IMG/VR virus record: IMGVR_UViG_3300013113_000858
Coordinates: 1-64,000 of that record
Length of the DNA stretch: 64,000 bases
Reading direction: 5' to 3' (one strand)
Source of the DNA: a virus
This document shows, in pieces, positions 6,297 to 15,353 of this stretch. Within the stretch, counting starts at the first letter, position 1; every line of letters starts with the position of its first letter. The translations under genes and the position numbers were made by a program. Below the pieces are notes generated by a model. The model did no database searches and was not told the origin of the DNA. It saw only the letters and a program-made list of their open reading frames with translations.

Positions 6297-8449
6297 ATCC
6301 AAAAAAAGTAGTAGTCAGAGGACCAGCCCTTAGCCAAAGCGGGTATGGAGAGCACACACGCTTTGTTCTTAGATCTCTAAAAAGTAGACCAGATTTGTTT
6401 GAGGTATTTCTGTTGAATGTCAATTGGGGGCAAACAGGTTGGATTTGGGAAAATTCACCAGAGCGTTCTTGGATTGATTCAATACTTCAAAAAACTATTG
6501 CTTTCGGTGAGCAGGGGGGAAGATTTGATCTATCTGTCCAAGTCCAAATCCCCAATGAGTGGGAACGACTCGCTCCGGTTAATATCGGAGTTACAGCAGG
6601 GATCGAATCAACTAAAATATCTTCTGAGTGGGTGCAGGGAACGAAAAACGTTGACAAGATCGTAGTCGTGTCAGAACACTCAAAGTACGGATTTGCAAAC
6701 ACAATCTATGAGGCGACAGATCAAAACACAAACCAGAGAGTGTCACTTAAAACCACTTGTCCCATTGAGGTCGTAGGGTATCCTGTAAAAGACATTAACC
6801 CAGATAAAAGTTTTAAATTAAAGTTAAAACATAAATTTAATTTCTTAACAGTTGGCACCTGGATTGCAAGAAAGAATCTAGAAAATACAATTAAATATTT
6901 TGTGGAAGAATTTAGAGATCAAGATGTTGGCCTGATTGTAAAAACTAGTTTAGTGAAGAACTGTTTAGAAGATAGGCATCACACATATAATAAACTAAAA
7001 GAATTGCTGTCGGAATATGAGGATAGGAAGTGTGAAGTTTATTTGTTGCACGGAGACTTAAGTGAGGCAGAAATGACCTCTTTATATAGGAATCCTAAAG
7101 TTAAATGCCTCCTCAGTCTCACCCACGGCGAGGGCTTTGGATTACCACTCTTTGAGGCTGCTTATAACGGGCTGCCCGTAATTGCACCTAATTGGAGCGG
7201 TCATTGCGACTTCCTGTATATGCCTCTAAAAGCAAAAAACGGGAAAATTAAGAGAACACCAATGTTTACTCCAGTCTCTTATGATATCAAACCAATCCAA
7301 CAATCAGCACATTGGAATGGGGTTTTGCAAAAAGATTCAATGTGGTGTTTTCCGCAAGAATGGAATGCTAAAAAAGCGATGCGCGAGGTGTATAAAAACC
7401 ATACATCCTTAAAATCAAAGGCCAAAAAGCTACAAAAGTATGTAATTAAAGAATTTTCAAAAGAAAACCAATTCAAGAAAATGGTAGACACTGTTTCTCC
7501 AAATAATCAAGAATTAAAACTAGATTATGTTTTTGTTGCAGACGCTTTTGCTAATCAATACCTCGGTGGAGCAGAACTAAGCCTTCAAGCATTAATTGAG
7601 AAAGCACCAGGCAGCAATCTTTTGCTAAACGCTAATGTTGTTGATGTTGATACGGTAGAAAATTATAAAGATAAAAAATGGATTTTTGGCAATTTCTTCA
7701 CCTTATCTAAAGAAGTTTTAAAGCTGTTCGCAGAAAGCGATGTAGAATATTACGTTATTGATTCAGATTACCATTTTTGCGAACATCGATTGAAAGAGTT
7801 GTGTATGATGTATAATTCTTCTGATGATTGTTATTGCCCTGAAAAAACAGAACATGGTAAGATTGTGAGATCCTTTTTAAAGAATTCAAAAGTGACATTC
7901 TTTAGATCCGAGGAACACAAAAATCAATATCTACAAAAGATTGATCTTATGGAAGAGCAAGCAAAAGTTTTGACTTCAAACTTTTCTTCTGATAATTTAA
8001 ATTTAATTTCTCGAATGAGAGAAGATTTTAAGAATCTGAAAGAAGATTTTTGGGTTGTCACTTCGTCCCCGTCATTTGTTAAGGGTGCAACTGCGGCAAA
8101 GGCTTGGTGTGAAGCAAATAATAAAAAATATGTTGAAGTTCACGGAAAGAGTTATATAGAAACCTTACAGATCCTAGCCAGAGCACAAGGTTATTGTACG
8201 ATGCCAGCAGGAGCAGATACTTGCCCGAGAATGGTCATTGAAGCAAAATTGCTTGGTTGTGAACTTCAAATGAATGAAAATGTACTACACTCAAATGAAG
8301 AATGGTTTAATATGGAAAATATTTCTGATATTGAAACATATCTAAAAAGTCAAACAGATTATTTCTGGTCATTTGTAAATGATAATTTAAATATTGAGGT
8401 TATTAGTGGAAATCAATTTCAAAATCGTAGTCACGATGTTCAATGTTGA
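6293..8449 (+). CDS. Double-module GT4-like glycosyltransferase
   Basis: 718 aa from the ATG at 6293, which shares ATGA with the previous stop and has GGGAG upstream. An in-frame TTG at 6275 is less likely. The first module (about 1-400) is a standard GT4, with GPALSQSGYGEHTRF at the front, VGTWIARKN in the hinge and HGEGFGLPLFEAA near 278-290. The second module (about 405-718) looks like another, weaker GT-B fold: GGAELSLQALIE at its front and ADTCPRMVIEAKLLGCE at its C-terminal site. It resembles the single-module enzyme at 9149 in its NVVIDARAAGCE-type motif. Two active sites could add two sugars in turn, or the second could be a binding module. The next gene starts inside its 3' end. Confidence 0.87.
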   Translation: MNPKKVVVRGPALSQSGYGEHTRFVLRSLKSRPDLFEVFLLNVNWGQTGWIWENSPERSWIDSILQKTIAFGEQGGRFDLSVQVQIPNEWERLAPVNIGVTAGIESTKISSEWVQGTKNVDKIVVVSEHSKYGFANTIYEATDQNTNQRVSLKTTCPIEVVGYPVKDINPDKSFKLKLKHKFNFLTVGTWIARKNLENTIKYFVEEFRDQDVGLIVKTSLVKNCLEDRHHTYNKLKELLSEYEDRKCEVYLLHGDLSEAEMTSLYRNPKVKCLLSLTHGEGFGLPLFEAAYNGLPVIAPNWSGHCDFLYMPLKAKNGKIKRTPMFTPVSYDIKPIQQSAHWNGVLQKDSMWCFPQEWNAKKAMREVYKNHTSLKSKAKKLQKYVIKEFSKENQFKKMVDTVSPNNQELKLDYVFVADAFANQYLGGAELSLQALIEKAPGSNLLLNANVVDVDTVENYKDKKWIFGNFFTLSKEVLKLFAESDVEYYVIDSDYHFCEHRLKELCMMYNSSDDCYCPEKTEHGKIVRSFLKNSKVTFFRSEEHKNQYLQKIDLMEEQAKVLTSNFSSDNLNLISRMREDFKNLKEDFWVVTSSPSFVKGATAAKAWCEANNKKYVEVHGKSYIETLQILARAQGYCTMPAGADTCPRMVIEAKLLGCELQMNENVLHSNEEWFNMENISDIETYLKSQTDYFWSFVNDNLNIEVISGNQFQNRSHDVQC

Positions 8450-9152
8450 GAAGTGGGCTGAAAAAACTGTTAAAAGCGTAGTAAATCAAGAGTATAGCAA
8501 CTTTTCTGCTATATTTGTTGATGATATTTCAACTGACAATACAGCTAAAATTGTTTCTGAGATTATTGAGGGAGACGATAGATTTACATTAGTCAAGAAT
8601 ACAGAAAAAAAATATTCTTTAAAAAACATCTACGATGGTATTAATATTTTAAACCCCGACAGTAATGATGTGATTGTTTCGCTCGACGGCGACGATTGGT
8701 TGGCAAACCCACAAGTATTATCTAAGTTAAATAATATATATAACAACAATGACTGTTGGGTTACTTATGGAAGTTATTTAGAGTTCCCGACTGGGAATAT
8801 TGGTATTGAATCCTCTCCATATCCAAGCTCCGTAATTACTAACAATTCTTATAGAAAAGAAAAGTGGAGAGCTTCACACTTAAGAACCTTTAAGTATGGG
8901 CTTTGGGATAAGATTAAGTATGAAGATTTTTTATACCTTGATGACAAGTTCTGTCGCACTTGTATTGATAAAGCATTTATGTATCCTCTGCTAGAAATGG
9001 CCGGACCTCGTGCAAGATATGTTAGCGATATACTTTATATTTACAATCTAGTGAACCCGAATAATGTACACAAGGTTGATAGAACACTCCAATTGAATAC
9101 TGATGCATTTTTACAAGCTAAAACACCCTACTCACGAGTAGACCAGCTATGA
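8406..9152 (+). CDS. Glycosyltransferase, GT2/GT-A family
   Basis: 248 aa from the GTG at 8406. GTG is chosen because GAGG stands six bases upstream and the family normally starts just before the first strand (here FKIVVTMFNVEKW). A TTG at 8394 would add four residues. Family signs are NQEYSNFSAIFVDDISTDNT in the nucleotide-binding half and the metal-binding DGDDW near 93-97. It overlaps the preceding gene by 44 bases in another frame and the next by ATGA. At under 250 aa it is a bare catalytic domain with no membrane helices, so it works in the cytoplasm. Confidence 0.87.
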   Translation: MEINFKIVVTMFNVEKWAEKTVKSVVNQEYSNFSAIFVDDISTDNTAKIVSEIIEGDDRFTLVKNTEKKYSLKNIYDGINILNPDSNDVIVSLDGDDWLANPQVLSKLNNIYNNNDCWVTYGSYLEFPTGNIGIESSPYPSSVITNNSYRKEKWRASHLRTFKYGLWDKIKYEDFLYLDDKFCRTCIDKAFMYPLLEMAGPRARYVSDILYIYNLVNPNNVHKVDRTLQLNTDAFLQAKTPYSRVDQL

Positions 9153-10081
9153 AAATTTTTTTAGAAAATGTTAATATAAATTCCTCTAGTGGGCCAAACC
9201 ATTTTGGGAGAAAATTAAAAAAATTTTTAGAAAGAACAGACAACACTTGTGTTTTAACCCCCCAAGTTTGTGATTCTCACTTGTGCTTTATACAATCAAA
9301 TTGTTCAATTCAAAATACTCCACTGGTTTTGAGACTTGATAGCATCTATTTTGATCCAGCCCAAAATATAGATTTTTTAAATTCACCAATTAGAAAGACA
9401 TACGAGAGAGCAGATGGGGTGATTTTCCAATCAGAGTTTTCAAAAAATCTTGTTTTTAATTACTTCGGAAAGCATGATGATTGCAAGGTCATCAGAAATG
9501 GAGCAGATCAAGAATTTATTGATGCAATCGAGCCACTAAACTCAAAACAAATTGATAAATTTGATAAAGTGTGGTCTTGCGCCGCAAGTTGGTATTATGA
9601 CCAGCAGTTGACCCAACCCCGGACAAGAAAGAGGTTAAAAGAAAATATTGCATATTTCTTAGAGTTTTCAGGCGAAAATGACTGCCTCATCATTGCTGGA
9701 GATGTGCCGCCACGTGACAGGTCAAATAGTAATAAAATATTTTACACTGGGAACCTCAACACACCTACTTTGTTTTCGTTATACAAAAGATCAGATTATT
9801 TCATACACTTATCTAGTTATGAATCTTGTCCAAATGTTGTTATAGACGCGAGAGCCGCAGGTTGTGAAATTATTTGTTCTTCTCTGGGAGGTACAGCTGA
9901 GATTGCCGGAGCGGGCGCGACTGTGGTTCAAGATTTTGAATGGGACTTCACTTCAAAAAATTTAAAAATTGAAAACAATATTAACTTTTCTAAAATATAT
10001 AAAAATGAATTCAATTCTGAATATGATATGGTAGAAGTATCTAAAAAATATGAAGATTATATGTTAAAATTCAATATATGA
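9149..10081 (+). CDS. Glycosyltransferase, GT4-like
   Basis: 310 aa, short for GT-B. The N-terminal domain is trimmed but has the usual order: GPNHFGRKLKKF at the front, VLRLDSIYFD, ADGVIFQSEFSKN and VIRNGAD. The C-terminal site is SSYESCPNVVIDARAAGCE near 225-245 followed by GGTAEIAG. It is related in layout to the enzyme at 16100 (FADGVVYQSNWSK, then NDTCSNSLIESMSCGLP), so the two are probably paralogues or share an acceptor type. The gene overlaps both neighbours by four bases. Confidence 0.85.
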   Translation: MKIFLENVNINSSSGPNHFGRKLKKFLERTDNTCVLTPQVCDSHLCFIQSNCSIQNTPLVLRLDSIYFDPAQNIDFLNSPIRKTYERADGVIFQSEFSKNLVFNYFGKHDDCKVIRNGADQEFIDAIEPLNSKQIDKFDKVWSCAASWYYDQQLTQPRTRKRLKENIAYFLEFSGENDCLIIAGDVPPRDRSNSNKIFYTGNLNTPTLFSLYKRSDYFIHLSSYESCPNVVIDARAAGCEIICSSLGGTAEIAGAGATVVQDFEWDFTSKNLKIENNINFSKIYKNEFNSEYDMVEVSKKYEDYMLKFNI

Positions 10082-10785
10082 TTAAAAAGGTGTTCATTAA
10101 GGATTATTTCAAAGAAACTGGTTATGATTGGGAAAAGGATTTGAAAGACCTTTCAACAATTTGCCATTTTACCAAAACCAGAGTAGATTCAAAAAGAGCG
10201 GAAGGTGAATTAACTTTTGGTCATGAACAAACTTTCCTATTAAAGTCTATAGCTCACAATATTAAAGCTAAATCTTTTTTTGAGATTGGAACAGGGAGGG
10301 GTACTGCTTGTTATGCCACTTCACTTGAACCTACAATGGAAAAAATAGTTACAGTTGATATCCTATCTCTATATGACAAGATGAGTACGGCAATTGGATA
10401 TAAGCCAGCTACGGCATCAAACTATGATATTTTTCAAATGATTCCATTTGAACAAAAAGAAAAAATTTCCTTCAAACACAGGTCAGAACTTACATACATC
10501 TTAGACGATTTAGAAGATGAACAATTTGAGTTGGCGTTTATAGATGGAGAGCACGATGATATTTCTATTATCAAAGAAGATTATGAAATATGCAAAAAAG
10601 TGGTGAAACCTGGCTGCCCGATTATTTTTGATGATTATCACCCAGAAAAATTTTCTGTTAAAAAAGTGGTCGATGAGATTATTGAAAATGATCCATCACT
10701 CGAAGCCACCTTGTTTATTTTTTCAGGTCATCTTTTCGATGAATCCCGAAAAGCAGAAGATTATGGCGTTGTAATGTTGAAATGA
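10078..10785 (+). CDS. Class I SAM-dependent methyltransferase
   Basis: 235 aa. The SAM-binding glycine motif FFEIGTGRGTA is near 62-72, the acidic end of strand 2 is in TVDIL, and IDGEHDDISIIKEDYE followed by GCPIIFDDYH matches the Methyltransf_24 group (class I). These enzymes methylate small molecules or sugar hydroxyls. Its place between a glycosyltransferase and an oxygenase suggests O-methylation of a glycan or sugar nucleotide. Overlaps both neighbours by ATGA. Confidence 0.82.
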   Translation: MIKKVFIKDYFKETGYDWEKDLKDLSTICHFTKTRVDSKRAEGELTFGHEQTFLLKSIAHNIKAKSFFEIGTGRGTACYATSLEPTMEKIVTVDILSLYDKMSTAIGYKPATASNYDIFQMIPFEQKEKISFKHRSELTYILDDLEDEQFELAFIDGEHDDISIIKEDYEICKKVVKPGCPIIFDDYHPEKFSVKKVVDEIIENDPSLEATLFIFSGHLFDESRKAEDYGVVMLK

Positions 10786-11495
10786 TTTTAGATAAGAAGC
10801 AACAACTATATCATTATGGGTTCATAATGGGTCAATTTAAAGAAACAGAAAATCTTTCAAACCTTATGAGGCTTTGTGAGGAGATCCGCAATAAAGAGAC
10901 TAAACCCGATTATAATCTTATAGAAAAATACCAAAATACCTTAGATCTTAAACCAAGCCCCATTGATTATGATGAATGCTTTTTAAGTGTCCTAAAAGAG
11001 AATAATATTGATAAAATATTTGAAGAGTGTACTGGGAATGACTTTTGTTTAAGTAATTTACAAGTCCGAACAGCATACCCAAATAAAGATGGCAAAGAAT
11101 ATAATTATATGCCCTGGCACAGAGATAACTATATCTATAAAGAACAGTCAGAAAAGCCCATTGGCCCGATGCCACCTGGTTTTAAGTTAAATTTTTATCC
11201 TGATTTAGACAATAAAGAGGATGAAGTTGTGGGATTGATACCAGGAAGCCACCTTCAGATTAGGTTTTCAAAAGAGGAAGATTACTCACAAAAATTCTCT
11301 TACACACCAATCAGTTTTAAGAGTTCTAAAAATACATACATTATTTTTAATACATCCTTAATGCATGGTACACTACCCACAAAAAACAAGAGAGGAAATT
11401 TGAGAATATTATATAATTTTGTACAAAAAATTCATCTCCAATCAAAAGAAGCCGAAGAAATAAATAAAAAATACAAGGATTTTATAAATGAGTGA
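10782..11495 (+). CDS. Phytanoyl-CoA dioxygenase-like 2-oxoglutarate/Fe(II) oxygenase
   Basis: 237 aa. The iron ligands are visible: His113 and Asp115 in PWHRDN and His195 in MHGTLP, with an Arg in RGNLRILYNF ten or so residues later to hold 2-oxoglutarate. GLIPGSHLQIRF is a family hallmark. These enzymes hydroxylate, epimerise or desaturate a small substrate. In this cluster the likely substrate is a sugar, a sugar nucleotide or a lipid carrier. The first gene half is less conserved. It overlaps the upstream gene by four and the downstream gene by eight bases. Confidence 0.82.
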   Translation: MILDKKQQLYHYGFIMGQFKETENLSNLMRLCEEIRNKETKPDYNLIEKYQNTLDLKPSPIDYDECFLSVLKENNIDKIFEECTGNDFCLSNLQVRTAYPNKDGKEYNYMPWHRDNYIYKEQSEKPIGPMPPGFKLNFYPDLDNKEDEVVGLIPGSHLQIRFSKEEDYSQKFSYTPISFKSSKNTYIIFNTSLMHGTLPTKNKRGNLRILYNFVQKIHLQSKEAEEINKKYKDFINE

Positions 11496-12324
11496 AGCCA
11501 TAGACGCCATCAATGAAGAAAGGTTAAAGAAAATCGAAGAAGAGATTCAAAGATTAGAGGGGGTGAAAAGTAGCAATAATTGGCTGGATGTTAGGAACAT
11601 TGAAAACTACGAACTTCAAAATAATAATTACCCCTGGAATGGCGCAGACTCCCTAAAGATCCCAGAAGATAAATATCAATTGTATGTGGACCTTCAAGCA
11701 TCAAGAGGATTAAGCACGGAGATATGCTCTAAGAATTCTATGAAGAGTTTCCTAGATCAGTACGTATCAGATATCAAGGAAGAGTTTGCAAAGGATGTAA
11801 ATAACCCAGACTTTGAAAGAGCTATTGAATTGTATAAAGTTTGCAATTGGAACAGGTTAGAAAACTTTGTTGAATTAGGGTTTAGAATCCCCAAGCTTTT
11901 AGAATATTATGCCAACGCTCATAAATTAAACCCTATTGGTTATGATGTGGTTGACTTAAACGTGATGCTTGGAAGTTATTTTGGATATGACACTAGAAAG
12001 TATGATCTAAATAAATGCGAGAATATGAAGTTGGATATACCACCGAATAGTTTAGTGGTTTCTTACCATAACTTGGAACACTTAACCAATCCCCTGAAGG
12101 CAATCCAAGCTGTCTACAATTCTTTAGAATCTGGCGGCTTGTTTCATGTGGAGGTTCCAATCGAAGCCGCCAACGAAACACCTGCATTGGAATTCGGACA
12201 TCTATATTCTTTCAGAAACTATGAATTGTTAAACATGCTTAAAACGGTTGGCTTTAAGCTGATAAATATAACTATAAGAGGAAACCCGAGCGAATCGTTC
12301 GAAAGGTATTTGGTGGAAAGATGA
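11488..12324 (+). CDS. SAM-dependent methyltransferase-like protein
   Basis: 278 aa. Residues 1-110 are a charged helical region (EERLKKIEEEIQRLEG looks like a short coiled coil). The methyltransferase core lies at about 125-278: FVELGFRIPKLLEYYA in place of the usual DxGxGxG loop, GYDVVDLN, SYHNLEHLTNPLKAI, and SGGLFHVEVPIE. The LEH and GG motifs match the Methyltransf_11/23 type, but the glycine-rich SAM loop is worn (ELGFRIP), so catalysis should not be assumed. It is placed inside the glycan run, before the Gfo/Idh oxidoreductase, with a four-base overlap. Confidence 0.68.
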   Translation: MSEAIDAINEERLKKIEEEIQRLEGVKSSNNWLDVRNIENYELQNNNYPWNGADSLKIPEDKYQLYVDLQASRGLSTEICSKNSMKSFLDQYVSDIKEEFAKDVNNPDFERAIELYKVCNWNRLENFVELGFRIPKLLEYYANAHKLNPIGYDVVDLNVMLGSYFGYDTRKYDLNKCENMKLDIPPNSLVVSYHNLEHLTNPLKAIQAVYNSLESGGLFHVEVPIEAANETPALEFGHLYSFRNYELLNMLKTVGFKLINITIRGNPSESFERYLVER

Positions 12325-13361
12325 TTAAAATAGGATTAATTGGTATTGGTAACAGGGCTTTAAATTTTAACCTTCCTGTTATTTCTAGTATGGAAGATAA
12401 ATTTTCCGTCGCTGGATATACATCTAAAAGCGGAAGAGTCAATCTCGAATTAGAAGAAAAAACTGGAGCAAAAAATTTCTCTTCAATTGACACTTTGGCA
12501 GCTGAAGTGGATCTTTTGGTGGTATCCGTACCCGCTGAGGTAAGTCAGTTGCCCATTGATCAGGCAATTGAAACTAAAAAACCACTTCTTCTTGAAACAC
12601 CGTTACATTTAGATCCAAATATTGCTTACGCACATTATCAAAAAATCAAAAAATACGGACAACCTGTGGGTATTATTGAACAATGGCCAGAGCTGCCCCT
12701 GGAACAATTCAAAAAAAAGTTTGTAAATTCTGAATTGTTTGGAAACCTCATTAGTGTTGAGAATGACTATCGAACATACGACTTTCATGGAACAGCACAA
12801 ATTAGATCTTATTTGCGAGATTCTGAGGAGTTGGAGAGTGTCTACTCCCATTCAGCTCTTTCAAATAGTCCAAATTATTTAAATTTTGAAAACGAGATGA
12901 AGAATGGCCAAAATGATTTTTGGAGACACACAATAGCTAAATCCGAAAGTGGGGTATTGCTGATCAACAAATACACATCCCATTTTAAAAAGATGCAGTT
13001 TAGAGCGCCAAAAGCAATCCGACTATATGGAACAAGAGCCTCAGTGTTTGGAGGTTGCCTTTTGTCAGAAGACTGTGCCATCAAAGTATTGAATGAGGTG
13101 GGTGAGTCTAACGAGCTAGAGGTGAACAAAGAGTATGTGGATGGCGAAATTAAAAGCGTTTCAACCTCTATGGGTGATATGAAAATTTCTTGGGAAAACG
13201 AATACTTCGGCCATAACCTTAATGAACACCAGATTGGTGTTGCTCGACACTTTACTTCTATGTATGACAACTTAACAAACAATAAAAACATCATCTATGA
13301 TGCAAATGATTTTATGGTTGATTTAATGTTTTGTTATGGTGTAAAAATGCCATCTAATTGA
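12321..13361 (+). CDS. Gfo/Idh/MocA-family oxidoreductase
   Basis: 346 aa, normal for the family. The Rossmann dinucleotide motif is KIGLIGIGNRA (3-13). VDLLVVSVPAEVS and KPLLLETPLHLD match the conserved loops, the second usually reading EKP with the catalytic Lys; here it reads ETP, so the usual lysine is replaced. The C-terminal part forms the substrate-binding sheet. Family members oxidise or reduce a sugar or sugar nucleotide hydroxyl with NAD(P). The missing Lys means the reaction could be altered or lost. One base separates it from the next gene. Confidence 0.82.
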   Translation: MIKIGLIGIGNRALNFNLPVISSMEDKFSVAGYTSKSGRVNLELEEKTGAKNFSSIDTLAAEVDLLVVSVPAEVSQLPIDQAIETKKPLLLETPLHLDPNIAYAHYQKIKKYGQPVGIIEQWPELPLEQFKKKFVNSELFGNLISVENDYRTYDFHGTAQIRSYLRDSEELESVYSHSALSNSPNYLNFENEMKNGQNDFWRHTIAKSESGVLLINKYTSHFKKMQFRAPKAIRLYGTRASVFGGCLLSEDCAIKVLNEVGESNELEVNKEYVDGEIKSVSTSMGDMKISWENEYFGHNLNEHQIGVARHFTSMYDNLTNNKNIIYDANDFMVDLMFCYGVKMPSN

Positions 13362-13362
13362 T

Positions 13363-13749
13363 ATGATTAAGGTTTGGGCAAATGGATGCTTTGATGTTCT
13401 ACATCGAGGCCACATTGAACTCTTCAGGTATGCAAAAAGCCTGGGAGATAAATTGGTAGTGGGAATAGACACTGATGAGAAAGTAAAAACAGACAAGGGG
13501 CCAACAAGACCATTTAATTGTTTAGAAGATCGAGTTTATTTGCTTGAGTCAATAAAATATATTGATGAAGTTCAAGTTTTCGGCAATAAAGAAGGGCTAG
13601 AATCATTGATTAGTTCATATAATCCAGATATCTTGGTAGTTGGTTCAGACTGGCGTGGAAAAGAAGTGGTTGGGCAACAATATGCAAAAACAGTAAAGTT
13701 TTTTGATAGGTTAGAAAAGTATTCTACAACAAAAATTTTGGATGGGTAA
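13363..13749 (+). CDS. hldE-like (C-domain): HldE C-terminal-type nucleotidyltransferase (ADP-heptose synthase domain)
   Basis: 128 aa. WANGCFDVLHRGH contains the HxGH motif (14-17) of the cytidylyltransferase-like superfamily. GDKLVVGIDTDEKVKTDKGPTRPFN and the closing STTKIL match the adenylyltransferase half of HldE (RfaE), which makes ADP-heptose from heptose-1-phosphate. Glycerol-3-phosphate cytidylyltransferase (TagD) has a similar fold, and GSDWRGKE here has some TagD flavour. The adjacent HldE-type kinase and HldD favour the heptose role. In bacteria the kinase and transferase are one protein or the kinase comes first; here they are two genes in reverse order. Confidence 0.82.
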   Translation: MIKVWANGCFDVLHRGHIELFRYAKSLGDKLVVGIDTDEKVKTDKGPTRPFNCLEDRVYLLESIKYIDEVQVFGNKEGLESLISSYNPDILVVGSDWRGKEVVGQQYAKTVKFFDRLEKYSTTKILDG

Positions 13750-13752
13750 GAA

Positions 13753-14490
13753 ATGAAATTTTTAGTAATTGGAGACAGTTGTACAGATCGTTTTGTTTAT
13801 GGTAGTTGTGACCGACTATGCCCCGAAGCACCAGTCCCAGTATTGAACCCAACACATGAGACAAAGAATGGTGGTATGGCGAAGAATGTTCAAAGAAACA
13901 TAATTTCTCTTGGTGAGGATTGTCAAATTTTAACAAACCACAATGATATCATCAAAACTCGATATGTTGATAACAAAACTAACCAAATCTTATTAAGAGT
14001 TGATGAAAATGACAAGTGTGATAGTTTAAATAAGTTAGAATTATCTAAGCTCAAAAATTACGACGCGATTATAATTTCTGATTATAACAAGGGATATCTC
14101 TCAGAAGACACTATTAAGCACATCTGCGAAACTTATGAGAATGTTTTTATAGACACTAAGAAAAGAATGGGGGAGTGGATTAATTCTGCCTCTTTCATCA
14201 AGATAAACCAATATGAATACGAAAATAATAAAACTTATGTTGAGCAGAATTTAAATTTATTGAGTGATAAACTTATCATTACCTACGGAGACAAGGGGTG
14301 TTATTACAAGGGTAAAATGTACCCCCCACACAAGCACGTAGAGGTAAAAGATTTATCTGGAGCAGGAGATACATTCCTGGCATCTTTTGTGGTACAATAT
14401 ATGAAAGAAAAGAAGACATTGGAAGCTATAGATTTTGCTCAAAAATGTTCTTCTGAAGTCGTTGGTAAAAAAGGGGTTGCAACAGTATAA
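13753..14490 (+). CDS. hldE-like (N-domain): PfkB-family kinase, HldE N-terminal type (heptose-7-phosphate kinase)
   Basis: 245 aa. RLCPEAPVPV at 21-30 is diagnostic of the HldE/RfaE kinase (E. coli has RISPEAPVPV). The ribokinase signature DLSGAGDTF near 200-208 holds the catalytic Asp. It would phosphorylate D-glycero-D-manno-heptose-7-phosphate at C1. At 245 aa it is about 60 shorter than the bacterial domain; the middle lid/substrate region is trimmed, while ends are intact. A ribosome site (AAG A) is weak, and the start lies three bases after the preceding stop. It is followed by the heptosyltransferase-like gene with a one-base TAATG overlap. Confidence 0.85.
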   Translation: MKFLVIGDSCTDRFVYGSCDRLCPEAPVPVLNPTHETKNGGMAKNVQRNIISLGEDCQILTNHNDIIKTRYVDNKTNQILLRVDENDKCDSLNKLELSKLKNYDAIIISDYNKGYLSEDTIKHICETYENVFIDTKKRMGEWINSASFIKINQYEYENNKTYVEQNLNLLSDKLIITYGDKGCYYKGKMYPPHKHVEVKDLSGAGDTFLASFVVQYMKEKKTLEAIDFAQKCSSEVVGKKGVATV

Positions 14491-15353
14491 TGGGTTTGGG
14501 TGGTCATATGATGTGGACAGCAGTCGCAAGAGAGATTGTTGAAACATATAAAGAGCAGCATGGTGATTTTAAAATTTTACCAGTTTCTAATAATACGCTT
14601 GTAAGGAGTGAAATATTCAAAAACAATCCTTATTTTACTTACAATCAAAAAGAGCCCCACTTTATAATGGATTTGTCAAACCCAGATACAAATTATTGTA
14701 TTAGAGAAGAGCCATACAGGGCAATTCATAGAAATGATAAACATGTTATAGAACAAGTATGTGAGTTTTATAAAATAGCAAACCCATCTCTAAAGTGTGA
14801 ATTATACCTAACAGATGAAGAGAATGCAAAGGTCGATAATATATTGGAAGGTATTGGGGATTTTATAGCAATTGAACCACACGCTAAGAATAGCTATACC
14901 GTAAATAAGGAATATTCATTCGAAAAATGGCAATCCGTAGTTGATTCACTAAAAGACGAAGTACAGTTTGTCCAAATCGGCGTTCCATCTAAGAAAACTT
15001 TAAAAAATGTAATAGATTTTACGGGAAAAACCTCGTACCGCGAGACTTACCGGGTAATTGAAAAGAGTTTATTATTTGTAGGAATTGAAGGAGGATTGAT
15101 GCACGTTGCAAATTCGTGCGGTAAGAAATCGGTGATCGTTGTCCCTGGATTTTTACATCCTGACACCTTTTGTTACCCAGAAAATATTAATATCCAGGTC
15201 TGCTCGTATTGTGAAAAAAATGGACCTTGCGGATACACTAGTAAAGTTTGCGACGATGGAAAAAATGAAGTAAAAAAACATAATGAAGATATCATTGTTT
15301 CTTCTATAAGGGAGGTAATGAAAGAGAATGAAGGCATTAGTAACGGGTCATAA
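14490..15353 (+). CDS. Glycosyltransferase family 9-like (heptosyltransferase type)
   Basis: 287 aa. IAIEPHAKNSYTVNKEYSFEKWQ and FVGIEGGLMHVANSCGKKSVIVVPG match the C-terminal donor site of GT9 heptosyltransferases (usual form G.DSGLMHLA). The donor is probably the ADP-heptose made by its neighbours. The N-terminus begins directly at the loop GLGGHMMWTAVARE; the usual first beta strand before that loop is absent, and the upstream frame is closed by a stop at 14466-14468, so the protein really does start late. A four-cysteine stretch (CSYCEKNGPCGY...C) near the end could bind metal. It overlaps the epimerase gene by 26 bases. Confidence 0.8.
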   Translation: MGLGGHMMWTAVAREIVETYKEQHGDFKILPVSNNTLVRSEIFKNNPYFTYNQKEPHFIMDLSNPDTNYCIREEPYRAIHRNDKHVIEQVCEFYKIANPSLKCELYLTDEENAKVDNILEGIGDFIAIEPHAKNSYTVNKEYSFEKWQSVVDSLKDEVQFVQIGVPSKKTLKNVIDFTGKTSYRETYRVIEKSLLFVGIEGGLMHVANSCGKKSVIVVPGFLHPDTFCYPENINIQVCSYCEKNGPCGYTSKVCDDGKNEVKKHNEDIIVSSIREVMKENEGISNGS

